From assembly GCF_001411555.2 (NCBI RefSeq), contig NC_049904.1, positions 29,029,370 through 29,093,369 on the forward strand: a DNA stretch of 64,000 nucleotides. Direction: 5' to 3'. The position numbers and the translations under genes were made by a program. Of the stretch, positions 1 to 12,330 are shown piece after piece. The notes below the pieces were generated by a model. That model made no database searches, was not told the DNA's origin, and worked only from the letters and a program-made list of their open reading frames with translations. Each line of letters begins with the position of its first letter. Position 1 is the stretch's first letter. Origin of the DNA: Juglans regia (Eukaryota; Streptophyta; Magnoliopsida; Fagales; Juglandaceae).

Positions 1-1941
1 TAAATGTAATAAAACCACATATGTTTATAATATCTTTTCTCTTGATTCATAATCTTTTCTGTTCTAGTGTTTGTTCTTTCCCTTGCCTTCTTGTTTTCTT
101 CAATTTACCTGATGCTGTGCATTGTTACTAGTGTACGTTAACTTTACTCATCCTGTCTCTATGAAGTTACTTCTAATTTATCATGAACTTCTTCGTTTTC
201 TTCTACCCTATCATTAATAGGTTGGGTGGTTTGTAGCTATTTATGTTAGAGGCATTCACCCTTTGAATGCTTTTTGTGTGGGCATGGTCCTGATTTACCA
301 TCTATTAAAAAAAACCATGACTAGGCTTATATTTTCTTGATAATCTTCGTGTATACACACACACACATATATATTATCACCATTTATCAATGGCATGGTA
401 CTCTTGAAGCACTTATCTAGATCTTTTTGGCCTTATATTTTTGGTCCACTTGCTCTCTCTCTCTCTCTCTCTCTGGGTATGAACACGCATACATGCATGT
501 GTGTCCCCAGACTTTGGTTGATGATATTAATAGTCCAGTTTCCTCATGTCCATTGGTTTGGACCGATTCCTTCTATTGTACTTCAAAAATGTATGTTCTT
601 TGTGACATATGGTAACACTTTTGTTTCCAATACTCTCATCGCCTTTATATGCATCCATGTGTCATTGCCCTTGAATTTTGGGGTGCTGGAATCGGTTTTT
701 ATCTTTTTCCTCTCCAGTTGTTGGAAAGTTGAATCTCCCATGTATATTCCTTCTCCAAGTATTCGAAATGTACTTGATCAGGTTACTTGTATCCTTTTCA
801 AGTTCCTCTTTTTATCCCCATCTTTCCTGTAATGAGCTATTTGTGTGGCATTTCAGTTTAATTTTACTTTATTCCGAGGGTGCGGTGCACAGGACCAGGG
901 TTTACACTGTAGGGTTGGGTCCGAAGGGCTCTGCCTTGGAGGTTCCCCGACATTAAAAAAAAAAAAAAAAAATTACTTTACATGAACCTGGAATTTGGAA
1001 AGCAATTTCTTAGCTCTCTCTCTCTCATGCCCGGGCATATGTGTTAGTTCATTGTCATCGTGGTTTATCTGCATTCTTAATATAATATAGTTGGAGGGTA
1101 TTGGTGGTGTTGTTTTTCCTTTAATACACATTTGTTTTTAGTAACAGAGCTGTGATAATCAGATAATAGTAGGTTAACGGTTACTTCACCAGACACTTAT
1201 GGAATGGCGGTGATCGATGATTATAATGTATATTAGATTTTGTTAATTTTTCTAGCAAAAATCCATATGTTGGTTAAAATTATTAGATTTAGTTTGATAC
1301 CATCTAATTTTGGGTACAGGCACTATTGGAAAGAAAGTTTCACATAAGTTCAATGCTCCCTTTTTAGAAAAGTATATGTTCCTTATTTGTGCATATCCAT
1401 GCATCTTTTTCTCAATGTCTGTATCTTGAGCTTGAAGAGATGCACCAATTGCAGTTGTGCAAGACTATGCAAGTGTTCTATATGTTATTTCAACAAAATA
1501 CTATAGTTTCAGGTAAAAATTGTATTTTTTCCTTATGGCCTGAAATACCACTGGAGTGAGTCTAGTTCCCTTGTTTTATATTCAATAGAACCCATGATTT
1601 TGTAATGTACTTTTTATGGCTTAGTTGCTATTTTTGGAGCATGATATACGATATTTCAGTACTTGTACTATAGCTTCACAGTAAAAATGGTATTTTCGCC
1701 TTACATCCTGAAATGACACTGATGGAGTGCTCATTTTCTCTTTGCTTGAACCCATGATTTGAAATGTCCTTTGTATGTCTTATTTGATCTTTTAGGAGCA
1801 TGGTAATGATTTTTACCTATAAAAAAAAAATAAAATTGTGATCGAGTTTTAATATTCCCAGCTTTGAAGGTTTTTATTGCAGTTGCCTTTGTCTGCCCAA
1901 ATCCTTTTAATTGTCTGACCTTGTTTTGTATCGAGTTTTAG
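1..1941 (+). other. Intron of the RabA1-like gene (exon 1 lies upstream of the window)
   Basis: No reading frame here encodes the N-terminal half of a Rab protein (P-loop, switch I, DTAGQE). The acceptor AG sits at 1940-1941, directly before coding sequence that starts in the middle of an Arg codon. The stretch is T-rich, with a CT microsatellite near 451-475, an (AC)n(AT)n tract near 355-375 and a poly-A run near 955-972. It therefore reads as one long intron of at least 1.9 kb. I see no other gene in it. Confidence 0.75.
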
Positions 1942-2377
1942 GTACCGGGCCATAACCAGTGCTTACTACCGTGGAGCAGTTGGCGCGCTGCTTGTTTATG
2001 ATGTCACTAGGCATTCCACATTTGAAAATGTTGAGAGATGGTTGAGGGAGTTGAGAGATCACACAGATCCAAACATTGTGGTCATGCTCATTGGTAACAA
2101 ATCGGATCTTCGTCACCTCGTGGCAGTCTCAACTGAGGATGGGAAATCTTTTGCCGAAAAGGAGGCCCTCTTTTTTATGGAAACTTCTGCTTTGGAAGCA
2201 ACCAACGTGGACCAAGCATTTGCTGAAGTTCTAACCCAGATATACCATACCGTAAGCAAGAAGGCCATAGAGGCAGGAGATGATGCAACAAATTCAGCTG
2301 TTCCTTCCAAAGGAGAGAAAATTGATGTCAGTAGAGATGTTTCTGCTGTGAAGAAAGGTGGCTGCTGTTCCACCTAG
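1942..2377 (+). CDS. RabA1-type small GTPase, C-terminal exon (5' partial)
   Basis: This exon encodes the last ~144 residues of a Rab11/RabA1-class GTPase, a switch for traffic between trans-Golgi/recycling endosome and plasma membrane. It opens with [20 protein letters not shown] right after the missing switch II. It then carries the guanine-binding motif GNKSDLR and the ETSALE motif, and ends in GGCCST, whose paired cysteines fit double geranylgeranylation. Plant RabA proteins are about 217 residues, so roughly one third is missing: the first exon, upstream of the window. The single intron at this Arg codon is usual for RABA1 genes. The stop is TAG at 2375-2377. The frame is intact and the gene is probably functional. 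Assignment to RabA1 over other RabA subclasses rests on remembered similarity (for example the VSTED segment). Confidence 0.93.
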
Positions 2378-2928
2378 AGTTTTAATTTGTGTGGATGTGG
2401 CTGGTTTGTTTTGCTGCATCTTCTTCTACGTATACTTTGGTCGTGTAAAATTTTTTCAGAGATGCCTGCAGTAGGAGATAGGCCCGATATGTTCTCATTT
2501 GACTTTCAATTTTTTTTTCTTGGTGAAGACTGAAATTCTTTAGCTGAGAACTTGTGTAGGAACTGGGTATTATTACCTTTATTGCTTTCAACTGGGCACT
2601 GAACCGACCGATGCAAACCAAGAAAGAAAAACAAAAAAAAGCAAACAAACAAACAAAAAGACAAAGGGCTGAACTAGATGGGCTCAAATTCGCACCAAAT
2701 ATTTGTTGAGATTCAATCCATGCAGGTGACTCTTTGTACTTCACTTTGGTTAACTGTTAACCATTATGGTTAAGGTATCATGATCCCGAAGAATCTTGGA
2801 GCCTATGATGGAAGAGAGATAAATGATATAGAGCTTAGATAGTAATTCAAGGAAATCTCAGTCCATGATTAAGCCAGCATTTGTTATGCCATTTTAGGGC
2901 CAAAATGGATGAGGAAGAAAATCGTTAA
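2378..2928 (+). other. 3' UTR and short intergenic stretch after RabA1
   Basis: Non-coding sequence downstream of the Rab stop. The first few hundred bases are probably the 3' UTR; the rest is plain AT-rich spacer. No further gene is visible. Confidence 0.5.
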
Positions 2929-3136
2929 GGCTCATTTGGATTTAGAAAGTGTTTTATTTTATCTCGTCATTATAATTTTTTTAAATTCTCACATAAAATA
3001 TGATAAACAATTTAATTTTTTAAAATTTTAATTCAATTTTTTTTAAATTTTAAAATAATAATAATATTAAAAAAATAATATTTTTTTCAACTTTAATTTT
3101 TAATCTACAACTATCTCGGGAATCCAAACCAACCCC
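2929..3136. mobile_element. MITE copy (Tourist-like family, copy 1)
   Basis: A ~208-bp AT-rich element with imperfect inverted ends: GGCTCATTTGGATT on the left and AATCCAAACCAACCCC on the right. The interior has the same signature as many other copies in this window (CTCACATAAAATATGATAAA, TTTTAAAATTTT). TAA lies just left and CAA just right, which would fit a degenerate 3-bp TWA target site of PIF/Harbinger MITEs. It has no coding capacity. Confidence 0.7.
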
Positions 3137-4292
3137 AAACAAATCTAGGGTGACGTTGTCTTGACCATTACTTCATGTGTCAGTTTGCGTAAAATATGAG
3201 GATGCAAGTCAAGCAAAAGTCATTAAATACTCTCAAACTCAAATTATTGCATAAAATTAGTAGGGCTTATGAATTAATTAAAGCATGCTTTGTCTTACTA
3301 CTTGTCATTTACGAAACAAAACAAATAAGTTCATATAATTTTGGGGGTATTGAAATATAATATACCCACCAGGTGATGAATCCCTTATGCTCTCAACCAC
3401 TCCCCTCCTCCTATACATATAATTTAACTTCCAGATAAGCTAATTAAGCTATTTTAATTTTTGTTTTTTGAACAAAACATGTTTATGTATTATATGGGCG
3501 GCTACCACATGTTTTTTATATTGTTTTCGAGTAAGTAACTTAAGATAGACATGTGTGTGTGTGAGGTTCTCTGACTTGCCCAGTTTGTTGGTTCTGTACA
3601 CATGTTGGGCATGGATGCCAAATATCAAGCCACTTTCTTGGCATTCAACAGTCACTGCATCATAATCATTCCAGACAATGAGCTTTTGAGATTTCCATTT
3701 TTTTGCATTGTATTCACAACTAACAAAAAGAGATAAGCGAGTTTGCTCATTATATCGCATACCAATGTTGATATGTAAATATTTTATTAGTTTATTATAT
3801 ATATTGATTTGAGAATATAATTTTTAATGACAAAATGAATGCAAATATTTTGATCTAAATTGCAGGCGATTCGAACTCTCTGCAATTTAGATTGGAAATT
3901 AAAAAAACTGAATATGACAAAATTATGTTCAACCAGGTATTTGAAAACGAATTTTTAATATAGGGAATAATGATATAAATAGAAACTTTTATATAATTAA
4001 TCTATATGAGCCTGTCATATAATGATAAAATAAATGAGGTACAGATCTAAAACTATTATTTTAAAATTATATGACAGGATCATTTGACTAATTCCTTAAT
4101 TAATTACATAAAAGTGTGTCTCTATCAATTTCACTTATTTTATTATTCGTTCTTTTACGATACTGAAATCAATAATGCAAAACGAAAACTAAATAATAAT
4201 TGGTGTCTTATGCCGCACGATGCGCACGCAGTTGACAAACTGGCCTGGGTAGGGAGGGAGGGAGGGAGAGAGAGAGCTGGGCCACACACGTG
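3137..4292. other. Intergenic spacer downstream of both Rab and WRKY genes
   Basis: AT-rich spacer between two convergent genes. A near-palindromic stretch around 3860-3895 (GCAGGCGATTCGAA next to CTCTGCAATTTAGAT) is notable but short. The part next to 4293 probably includes the WRKY 3' UTR, with a GGGA/GAGA-rich tract at 4250-4276. No gene seen. Confidence 0.5.
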
Positions 4293-5450
4293 TCAGAAGA
4301 TCTCCACTCCTGGTCCCACTCCCCGGAACACGACGGAGCATTCTGGCAACTCCCCCAGGTCGGCGTAGAGAGACTCGTCCTCCTCCCTCATCGTGAATAG
4401 CATCGCCACGTCGGAGTCTCCACCACTACTCCTCTCCGCAAAAATGGGGCTCTCCAGCACCGTCGACGTCGTTGTCTCCATGTCACCAAACCACCTGAAC
4501 TCGTCGCTCGCCATCAGTGACTCGTCGCCTAGATCCGCGAACTTCTCCTCCGGCGCGGCTTCCTGTTCGGGCTTCAACTTGACGGTTTCGGGCTTCTCGG
4601 GTTTGGACGAAGCTGAGTGGTGGTTCCTCGAAGCCGGCCAGGGATGGTTGTGCTCACAGGAGTAGGTGACAACTAGCATCGTCGGGTCCAACCGGCTCCT
4701 CTCTACTTGTTTTCTCGCCGGGCAGCCCTTTGAGCTGCTGCACCTGTAGTAACCTCTGCCAAACCGAACCATACCATGTTCGATTAATCTCTGGTTCTTC
4801 CGCAGCAAACCATAATTGTGTCCATACATATATATGTGTATGTATATATATATATATTTATACACACACACGTACACACACGCACGAACGAAGAAGAAAA
4901 CATCAGATTCAGTACTGCGGTTACCTGGGATAGGGAGATCCTTTGATGGGTTTCTGACCATACTTCCTCCAAGCCCAAGAATCATAGGGCGGAGTACTAC
5001 TCTCGCCCTTGAGCCGGGACCCTTCTACCTCCTTGATCGGCACCGACACCACTCGTTTATGTATGTCTCGCCTGCTGCAACAAAATCCGGCCATTACGTT
5101 CTCTGTTAGGCTAAAAAATATAAACCTCCCCAAACAAAATATTAGACCCTTTTTTTCCGCCATTTGTTTTGTATGCTTGCGAATTATGCAGTGTGATCAG
5201 GAAGAAACGAAGATTTCATCTGGTGCATGTGATGATTCAGATCACGTGAATCACGAAACAGATGATTGGGAATGTCGAATAAGGCTGACCTTTTTCTTGG
5301 GGACGAGGCGGAAGTGTTCTTCATGTCGTTAAAGATGGTGGAAGGAGGGGACGCATCACCATTTTCTGGGATGGTGTCAGTATTCTCTTCTAGCTCCTCG
5401 GTGGAAGTACTGATCATAAACTGGTTAATGTTGACGAACCGGCCGTCCAT
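4293..5450 (-). CDS. WRKY transcription factor, group IIe, WRKY65-like (3 exons)
   Basis: Exons on the minus strand are 5450-5290, 5071 (or 5074)-4925 and 4755-4293, giving 256 or 257 residues. The DNA-binding domain has WRKYGQK in exon 2 and a zinc finger C-x5-C-x23-H-x-H in exon 3. The intron splits the Arg codon after SPYP, the conserved position for WRKY genes. The C terminus, with an [20 protein letters not shown] motif and a final VEIF, matches what I recall of Arabidopsis WRKY65. The acidic, Pro/Glu-rich stretch after the finger may be an activation region. WRKY proteins bind W-boxes (TTGAC) in the nucleus. The start ATG (5448-5450) lies next to an (AT)n tract. Intron 2 (4756-4924) contains AT/AC microsatellites. 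All three frames are intact. Exon 1 is poorly conserved, so the exact start is less sure than the rest. Confidence 0.9.
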
Positions 5451-5728
5451 ATATATATATATCCGAGTTTTAAGATATATAAATAAACTGGATTAATAGC
5501 TCTGGCAGCTCTATGTTAATTTTACCGTTTGAGTATTGCTGGTGATAGTTTCAGGACATACACAAAGTTGCTGACGGAGAGAGAGAGCGAGAGATGGCAA
5601 GGAAGAGAATAGGCTAGGGAAGGCTGTGAAAGAAAGGGTGCATCTTAAAATTGGGCCGGCATGTTGGCTTTGCATGGTATTAGTTTATTGCAGGTCTCGA
5701 CGTGCAAACAAATGTGATCTCATATATT
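5451..5728 (-). promoter_or_regulatory. Upstream region / 5' UTR of the WRKY gene
   Basis: Non-coding sequence directly 5' of the WRKY start on the minus strand. It has an (AT) tract at 5450-5463 and a GAGA-rich block near 5577-5595, which on the minus strand is a CT-rich tract of the kind common in plant 5' leaders. I could not pick a TATA box with certainty. Confidence 0.35.
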
Positions 5729-5929
5729 TAAGGCTGGTAGGGATTATGAGAAGTAGACGAGATTAGATGAGATGATATTTTTAGATGGATTGAATAAAAT
5801 AATATTTTTAATATTATTATTGTTTTATAATTTAAAAAATTAAATTATTTTTTATATTATACGTGAAAATTTAAAAAATTTATAATAATAAGATGAGATG
5901 ATATCGTTTCTCTATTCAAATAAGCCCTA
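5729..5929. mobile_element. MITE copy (same family, copy 2, degenerate left end)
   Basis: The interior matches the family (GAGATGATATTTTTAGAT, TAATATTATTATTGTTTTATA, AAGATGAGATGATATCG). The right end reads TTCAAATAAGCCCTAA. The left end is degraded, so that border is approximate. Confidence 0.6.
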
Positions 5930-7016
5930 AATCAACACATATGATATTCTTATCGCGATTTGAAAGCAACCAGCTTAATTTAATGGTTTTTGGATAAACC
6001 TGATCAGTTTTTAGTCTTCCAAAAACTGTATCAACTTTGATCATGATCTGTTCAAGGAAGTAAAGAATGAAATATATATTCAATAGAATTATGATCTCAA
6101 AACACTAACGCATTAATTTTAACTTTCACGTACGACGTCGTCTATATACACATGACACAGTACTACACCATTTGAGAGTACTGTAGTCTGCATGTATTAT
6201 ATATCCATGCATGTGTTAATGGCAGAAGAATAATATTAATAGGCATGGAAAACGCGTGCGTATTTTTTATCCTCGCAGTTTCATGCAAGCAATTATTAGC
6301 AACAAATTAATTAAATGGTTGTAATTGGGATGGAGGAAAGGATTCAGATCCAAGTACGTAATACATCTTTTATCTACATGCATTAATCTTTTTTTTGGGT
6401 TATGCTAAATTATATATAAAATTTTTAAACTGCAAAATACACGTACACACAAACACACATATATATCCACTTGATCTCCTCATCTCTAGCTACTAGCTAG
6501 CTTGTATCACCGACACATTTTTTAAAAAACATAAGCCAGATTTTTACCAAAAGTAATTATATATATATATATATATATAATATGTCGTCTCTAATAAATC
6601 GAATTACACTATCTATATATACACTCAGACAAATAGAAGTTAATTAGTATATATCCTTCCAAAACTAAACCTAAAATATAAAGCCCTAGCTAGCCTCCGA
6701 TATATATATATATATATATATATATAGAACAAATTATTAGATGTATGTAGGAAACAAAGGGAAAATACGTACGTACGCTCGCTAGCGCCCCTAATAAAAA
6801 AATAAAAAAATAAATAAAAAGAAAAAAAAAGAAACTTTTTCTTGTTAAATAAACAGATTATGAATTAATTCATGAGATTACTGCATAAAATTTGGTTAAA
6901 CAACGAGTAGCTAGCTAGTAGTACTTTTCTTTATTTATTTAGTTTTTCAGCCTATAGGGCCATATCATGCCTTAGATAAAATGGATTGAATAGCAAATTA
7001 AAATATGCTTCCACCT

Positions 7017-7066
<50 letters not shown>

Positions 7067-8086
7067 ATCCAAGTCTGCATGTTTGATGATAATTGGAAGC
7101 GACCCAAATAATCTGTTCCCAAACCAAAACCAAATTCAAAACCCCTTAATAATTATCTAATAAAATAAATGAATAAACTAATAATAATAATAAATTGAAG
7201 CTATTCTCTCTCACTTCAATAAGCTGCTGGGTGCATGAACAGCCACTTTGATCGCGGGTTCACATAATGGCGCTATTTTTTAATGGCATTTTTATATTAC
7301 CTGATGATATTGTCATCAACTTCGTACGTCTCTGTTGTTTACTTCGTCCAATTGCACTTAGCCTCCCAACTTACCCTAGCTATCTTTTCTTTATTATTAA
7401 GAAAAGTCAAACGAATCTTCTCTAATTAGTACTTATCGTGTAAGTTATTATTATTATTTCACGAATTGAAGATGTTTGAAAAATATTGTTGTCTAATGTA
7501 TAACCTAAGTTGAATGAGAGACGAAATATATTTATAATATTTTTAAAGATTTACGATTATCTGTTCAATTTATCTAATGACTATTTTTATAATATTTTTA
7601 AAGATCGAGTGTCTAGTACTCTAGCTAATGACTATACACATAATAATGGTGAAATGATCTAGACGTTAATCTTGATCAGAATGCATGGGCGCCGGCTTGG
7701 TCATGATGTGGTGTTCCATCCAGTACATTGACATGATTATATTATTTTTAATTTATTTATAATAGTCAGTACGTAAACATATATACTATTTTTTACGTGG
7801 GATTCATTATATTTATAAAAATATAAATAATATTTTATATTAACTTAAATATGCCATGCATGCTTATCAGCTATATATATGCAGCTAGCTGCATGCTTGC
7901 ATTGGTGTCTCAATAATTTGTTTTAATTGGAAATTAGATGATTATATAGTCCTCGAAATTGAATTAAATACTTTTTAATTTTCTATAATTCGGAGTTATC
8001 TTTTTATGAATAGCTTGATTTGCTGTTACTGTTAGATTATTTATTGTTAACCATCTCTGACTTCCTTAACCCGCAGCATCTTTTAG
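5930..8086. other. Gene-free AT-rich stretch with microsatellites
   Basis: No coding region found. It holds several (AT)n runs (about 6557-6582, 6702-6726 and the 44-bp run 7020-7063) and an AAATA/AAGAAA simple block near 6790-6835. The remainder is unremarkable spacer. Confidence 0.6.
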
Positions 8087-8282
8087 GACGTTTGGATTCA
8101 CAAGTCATCTCAGCTCATCTCAACTCATCTCAATTCATCTCAACTCATTTCACTACTATTCATTACTATTCAGCAACTTTAACTCACAAATCTTATTACT
8201 ATTTACAATTCATCTCATTACTATTCACAATCCATCTCAACTCATCTCAGCTCATCTCAAGTCATCTTCGAATCCAAACGTC
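8087..8282. mobile_element. MITE with 13-bp perfect terminal inverted repeat (copy 3)
   Basis: The left end GACGTTTGGATTC and the right end GAATCCAAACGTC are exact inverse complements. The inside is built from tandem CATCTCAACTCATCTC-type repeats on both flanks with CACTACTATTCATTACTATT in the middle. At about 196 bp it has no coding capacity. It is the best preserved copy of the family in the window. Confidence 0.85.
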
Positions 8283-8508
8283 TCCGAGTAAGTACCTAAT
8301 TAACGCTCCATTTGTCTTCCTCTTTTTCGGTTTTGTTAATAATGTACGTTTTTGTGTCGGCCTGTCTGTAATTGTTTTTCTTTTTTGTTTACTCTTTTCT
8401 CAAATCTCCTTCAAACTCTGTTAACTTTTCCAAGGAACAGAAACTTCCTCATGGCTTCCTCTTCACATTTCTATTAATATATATTATTTCACATACAGTA
8501 CTCCTATC

Positions 8509-9235
8509 CACTACAAGGTTCAATACTTTTGCCAGCGATTCAATATCGTTGGCTATACACCAAAATTCGCTGGCATACATATTCCCCAGCGATTTTTAAG
8601 TCGCTGGAAATTCGCCGGTATTAACGCCCCACTTTAGATCTAGTGCAACGGAAGCCAAAAATCGCCGCCATATATTTAATATCCCGGCGAATTTTTCTTC
8701 GCTGCTGATTACAAATTAATCGCTGCAAATACAATATAAGATTCTATTGATAAACGCTGGGATAGATTATTTGCAGCGATTAATTTTTGCCGCTAAATAT
8801 CAAAATATCGCTGCCAAATATATATACCAGCGACTCCACAAAATCGCCGTAATATCAAAATCGCCGTATAATTGCATATGGCAGCGATTAATTATCGCCG
8901 CAATACACCTGCCAGTATTTCCCAGCGAATAATAGATCGCTGCTAAATAATATAATGCGGCAGGTTTTACTCGCTGCTAATTGAGTTTTCAACTCGATAC
9001 GTATATAGCGGCGATTTAAATATCGCCGCTATATACTTATAGACAGCGAGTTTTAGTATCGCCGTAATTCACGTTCTGCTATTTAAATTTATTTGCGGCG
9101 AATTTTTAATCGCCGGTATTGATGTTGTAGTAGCGATTTGTACATCGCTGGTTTAGGAGAATTTAAGTTTTAGTTTTTTAGCGGCGAGTAAAAAATCGCC
9201 GGTAAAGGACATATTTCGCCGCTAAAATTGAATTC
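8509..9235. mobile_element. CACTA (En/Spm)-type left terminus with sub-terminal repeats
   Basis: Begins CACTACAAGG, the hallmark end of plant CACTA transposons. It is followed by ~700 bp packed with short mirror units of the type GCGATTTAAATATCGCCGC (for example 9010-9030), in both orientations. Such arrays are the sub-terminal transposase-binding repeats of CACTA elements. A matching region of opposite polarity ends at 16033. Confidence 0.8.
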
Positions 9236-9557
9236 ATGTTTAAATTTCCTGAGCCGAATTTTCTTTCTAGGCCTGATTTTTAGTTGTTCCTAAATGCACC
9301 ATTCATAATCCAAACTCATTCATTCAAGTTGCTGATCGATATAACATGCAAAATAAAATCATTCAATTGCATCCAAGCCCATCAACAAAATCCAAACTCA
9401 TATGTATTACAATGGGGTGGTGTATTAATGTATTCTCATATACAAACTGAGCTTTTATCCTTAATAATAAATAAGCATCACAATCATCCAAAGGTCACAG
9501 TACCAAATCATTGGTTGCAGGAAGAAAATTGCTCCTTAATCAAAAGGATTAGTTCCC

Positions 9558-9737
9558 TTAGTCTTCTTTTGAGTTGCTGGAGTATTCAGATGAAGTTACT
9601 TCAGATGAAGCACTGGATGACGTATCACCGCTGGAGCTAACTCCATTCCTAAAGCTCTTTGATGCTAGTGCAGGGTTTCTTTGTGGATCGTTAGCTGCAG
9701 GCACTTGTCCCTCCTCTGCTAATTTTGACAGAAGAAT
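9558..9737 (-). CDS. Possible last exon of a CACTA-borne ORF (fragment)
   Basis: On the minus strand a frame ends at TAA (9558-9560) and reads back about 59 codons to an acceptor-like AG near 9738. The encoded tail is Ser/Glu-rich, with a stretch like SSSASSEVTSSEYSSNSKED. It sits just inside the CACTA left end, where transposon genes or captured exons are expected. I do not recognise a domain. No upstream exon could be linked with confidence, so this may be a decayed remnant. Confidence 0.35.
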   Translation of the reverse strand: MLLSKLAEEGQVPAANDPQRNPALASKSFRNGVSSSGDTSSSASSEVTSSEYSSNSKED

Positions 9738-9837
9738 ACCTTATACAAATAGAGCAAATGAGTTACAAAAGAAATCCCAAAACCAAGCTCTTATGAAAAA
9801 TATTATTGGAAAACTCCAGCTAAAAAATACGACGTAG

Positions 9838-10545
9838 TACTGCATAAAGTTAAAAAAACATTATAAATTAATGATCAAAGTTAGGAATACTTGCACAATC
9901 CAAAACAAAAAGGCCAACCATATCTTTGGGGAGCTCAAAACTGGAGGAAAAACTTACCGTGCGGCCTTGAGCTCCATAGGTAGCAAGACTTAAAAGCACT
10001 TACTTCTTTCTATATATGATTAATACTAGAAGGGAAGACATTTTTAAAATGAAGGATATCATCCCAAATATCAGTATAAATCCAAGGGATTGAGAATTAT
10101 TATTAAACCAATTCACAATAAGAAAGAATATATCTCCACAATAAGATCCTCAATACCAAGCTGGTAGCAAGAGATCGTGAATATTTATCTCTTACAAAAT
10201 ATGACCAACTAAAGAAGTTGTGAATCATGTCACTTACAAGAAAAAAGAAAAGTAATACTTAATATTATAATTATAGTTTTTTTTTTTAATCCATAAAAAA
10301 CTAAAAAAATTCCTCCTTATATTCAACATCATGCAATCTCGATCGTTCACTAAACTGTCGTAAATGTATGATATTTGTTGTGGACGTGTTTCGCACTACT
10401 GCAAACATCTTAAGTAAACCTGCACCAATGAACTTAGAAAAGGCTTGAAAGGTATGAAACACCTCTGATACTTAGGTTAGATGGCTTATATAACGCCTTT
10501 ACGAATCCAATACTCGAATAAACTTATCTTGATTGAATTTCCTCT

Positions 10546-10586
<41 letters not shown>

Positions 10587-11486
10587 GAAGATGACTTGTT
10601 CTGGTTTGCACAACAGCCTAATTCTTTTATTCGAATTGGGTCTGGGTTTGTTATTATTTAAATTCTCCCTTTATCTGGCCCCAAGTTGTTGTCTGGGAGA
10701 GCATTTGGATTCCCATACTATTTGGAGAGTGGCAGGGGGGTCTCCTTATATACTAGTAGTGCTAAAAGATCTGAGGCCTACAGTGAACGTCTAGGGTTGG
10801 CTACCAGAGGCCGAGTGTCATAAGCTTCCTCCATTGGGCCCACAGGCCTTTCTAGCATGTTGGTAGGCCTGTAGGTGAGGAAGGAGTTTGGTCCCTTCAA
10901 TATTATTCCAGTTTCTTTTCTCGCAAAATAAGAAATAATCCATTATATGTACAAAACATATCAGCTTTATTATATCATGTTTGGTATGTGTGTGTATATA
11001 TATAGACATAGTACTGACTAGCATTAAAGAGTTGATCTCGTCTGATCTCAACCTCGATCCACCGGTAACCAATGAAGTGTGATTCACATGTGCTCCGGCC
11101 GGTTATCCGCTGGCACATAATCTTTGCACAGTACTTCATGTTTGATATTTTTTTTTCTTTAATATTTTGGAGTGCAAAAGAATTAAAGGCCTGCATATTT
11201 AGATCGAAGAATGAAGAATCAAATTATGAGCAAGTACTTCAGTCATGCATGGCGGCATGCATATTAAAACCCCGGCCTTGCCAAATTGTCTTCCCTAGAC
11301 CCATATTTTGTACGTGTTTGATGTCAATGTCTTAGGCCAAGCCCAATGACTGAATTGTACGTACTAGTTAATGCAACAAAGAATAATGGTGTGGAATAGA
11401 CAGAAATATGTAATTATGAATTGTCATGACTTGATGTTGAAAAGGATATTCAATTAAACAATTCTAATAATTCAAATGAACTAGTC
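9838..11486. other. Gene-free stretch inside the putative CACTA interval
   Basis: No convincing coding region. It contains an (AT)n(GA)n microsatellite at 10547-10587. A GC-richer patch at about 10590-10900 looks like a fragment of some other repeat but could not be named. The remainder is AT-rich. Confidence 0.45.
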
Positions 11487-11600
11487 TAAATCTAATGTGG
11501 AAGAGAAATAGACATATATATATATATATATATAAAGTGGATTTCAAACCATTAGTACAAGTACTATATTTTTTGTCAGATGAACAATTCATGCATGGGT
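11487..11600 (+). repeat. 110-bp direct repeat, copy 1
   Basis: This block runs from TGTGGAAGAGAAATAGACAT through an (AT)n tract to AAAGTGGATTTCAAACCATT and TCAGATGAACAATTCATGCA. It is repeated almost exactly at 12272-12384. The two copies bracket the MITE-like insertion at 11606-12265. Confidence 0.85.
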
Positions 11601-11605
11601 ATAGT

Positions 11606-12265
11606 GAGAATATCTAAAAAGTTTTTAGAATGTTTTTGAATAGTTATGAGTAGAGATTGAAGTAGATTTGTGGGTCCCATTGAAAGTATTTTGAGTTGTT
11701 TGGATGTATGAAATATGTTGAATTGTTGACTTTTGGATAGATAATTGAAAAATGTGTGGGTCCCATCAATGATTGATTTTTTTAATGATGATTTTATTTA
11801 TATATAATAATGATAAATATTATAGTGATTTTATTTTTTATTTATATATAATAGTGATAAATATTATAGTAATTTTATTTTTTATTTATATATAATAGTG
11901 ATAAATATTATAGTGATTTTATTTTTTATTTATATATAATAGTGATAAATATTATAGAATGTTTGTGAATAGTTATGAGTAGAGATTGAAGTGAGTTTGT
12001 GGGTCCTATTGAGAGTATTTTGAGTTGTTTGGATGTATGAAGTATGTTAAGTTATTGACTTTTAGATAGATAATTAAAAAATGTGTGAGTCTCATCAATG
12101 ATTGATTTTTTTAATGATGATTTTATTTATATATAATAGTGATAAATATTATAGTGGAGAGACTTTGGTACGAAGATAATTCATTGTATTTGGCATGTGA
12201 AGTATCTTCATAAGTACAAGAATACTTGAAAAGTGTTGAGAAGACTTTGCTATCCAAACGTAGCC
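11606..12265. mobile_element. MITE-like insertion with nested tandem repeats
   Basis: A ~660-bp block. A segment of about 230 bp (GAATAGTTATGAGTAGAGAT ... GATAAATATTATAG) starting near 11636 recurs near 11966. Between them a ~44-bp unit (TTTATTTATATATAATAGTG) is tandemly repeated 3-4 times (about 11790-11955). The right end, CTATCCAAACGTAGCCCTAA, is the family-type MITE terminus. The block probably grew by internal duplication within one MITE. Confidence 0.7.
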
Positions 12266-12271
12266 CTAAGA

Positions 12272-12294
12272 TCTAATTATGTGGAAGAGGAATA

Positions 12295-12330
<36 letters not shown>

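Noticed and set aside
395..956. Overlapping plus-strand ORFs of 92-145 codons
   Set aside because: Located in the RabA1 intron, with low-complexity hydrophobic composition (Leu/Ser from a CT repeat) and no domain.
4784..5109. ORFs on both strands rich in Tyr/Ile/Thr/His
   Set aside because: They read through the AT/AC microsatellite in WRKY intron 2 and overlap real exons in other frames.
9116..9140. TTGTAGTAG as a CACTA right end close to the left end
   Set aside because: The sequence is not CTTGTAGTG, and the sub-terminal repeat array continues past it.
8520..9235. Regularly spaced GCGATT/AATCGC units as a CRISPR-like array
   Set aside because: The units are irregular, inverted and degenerate, and they directly follow a CACTA terminus in plant DNA.
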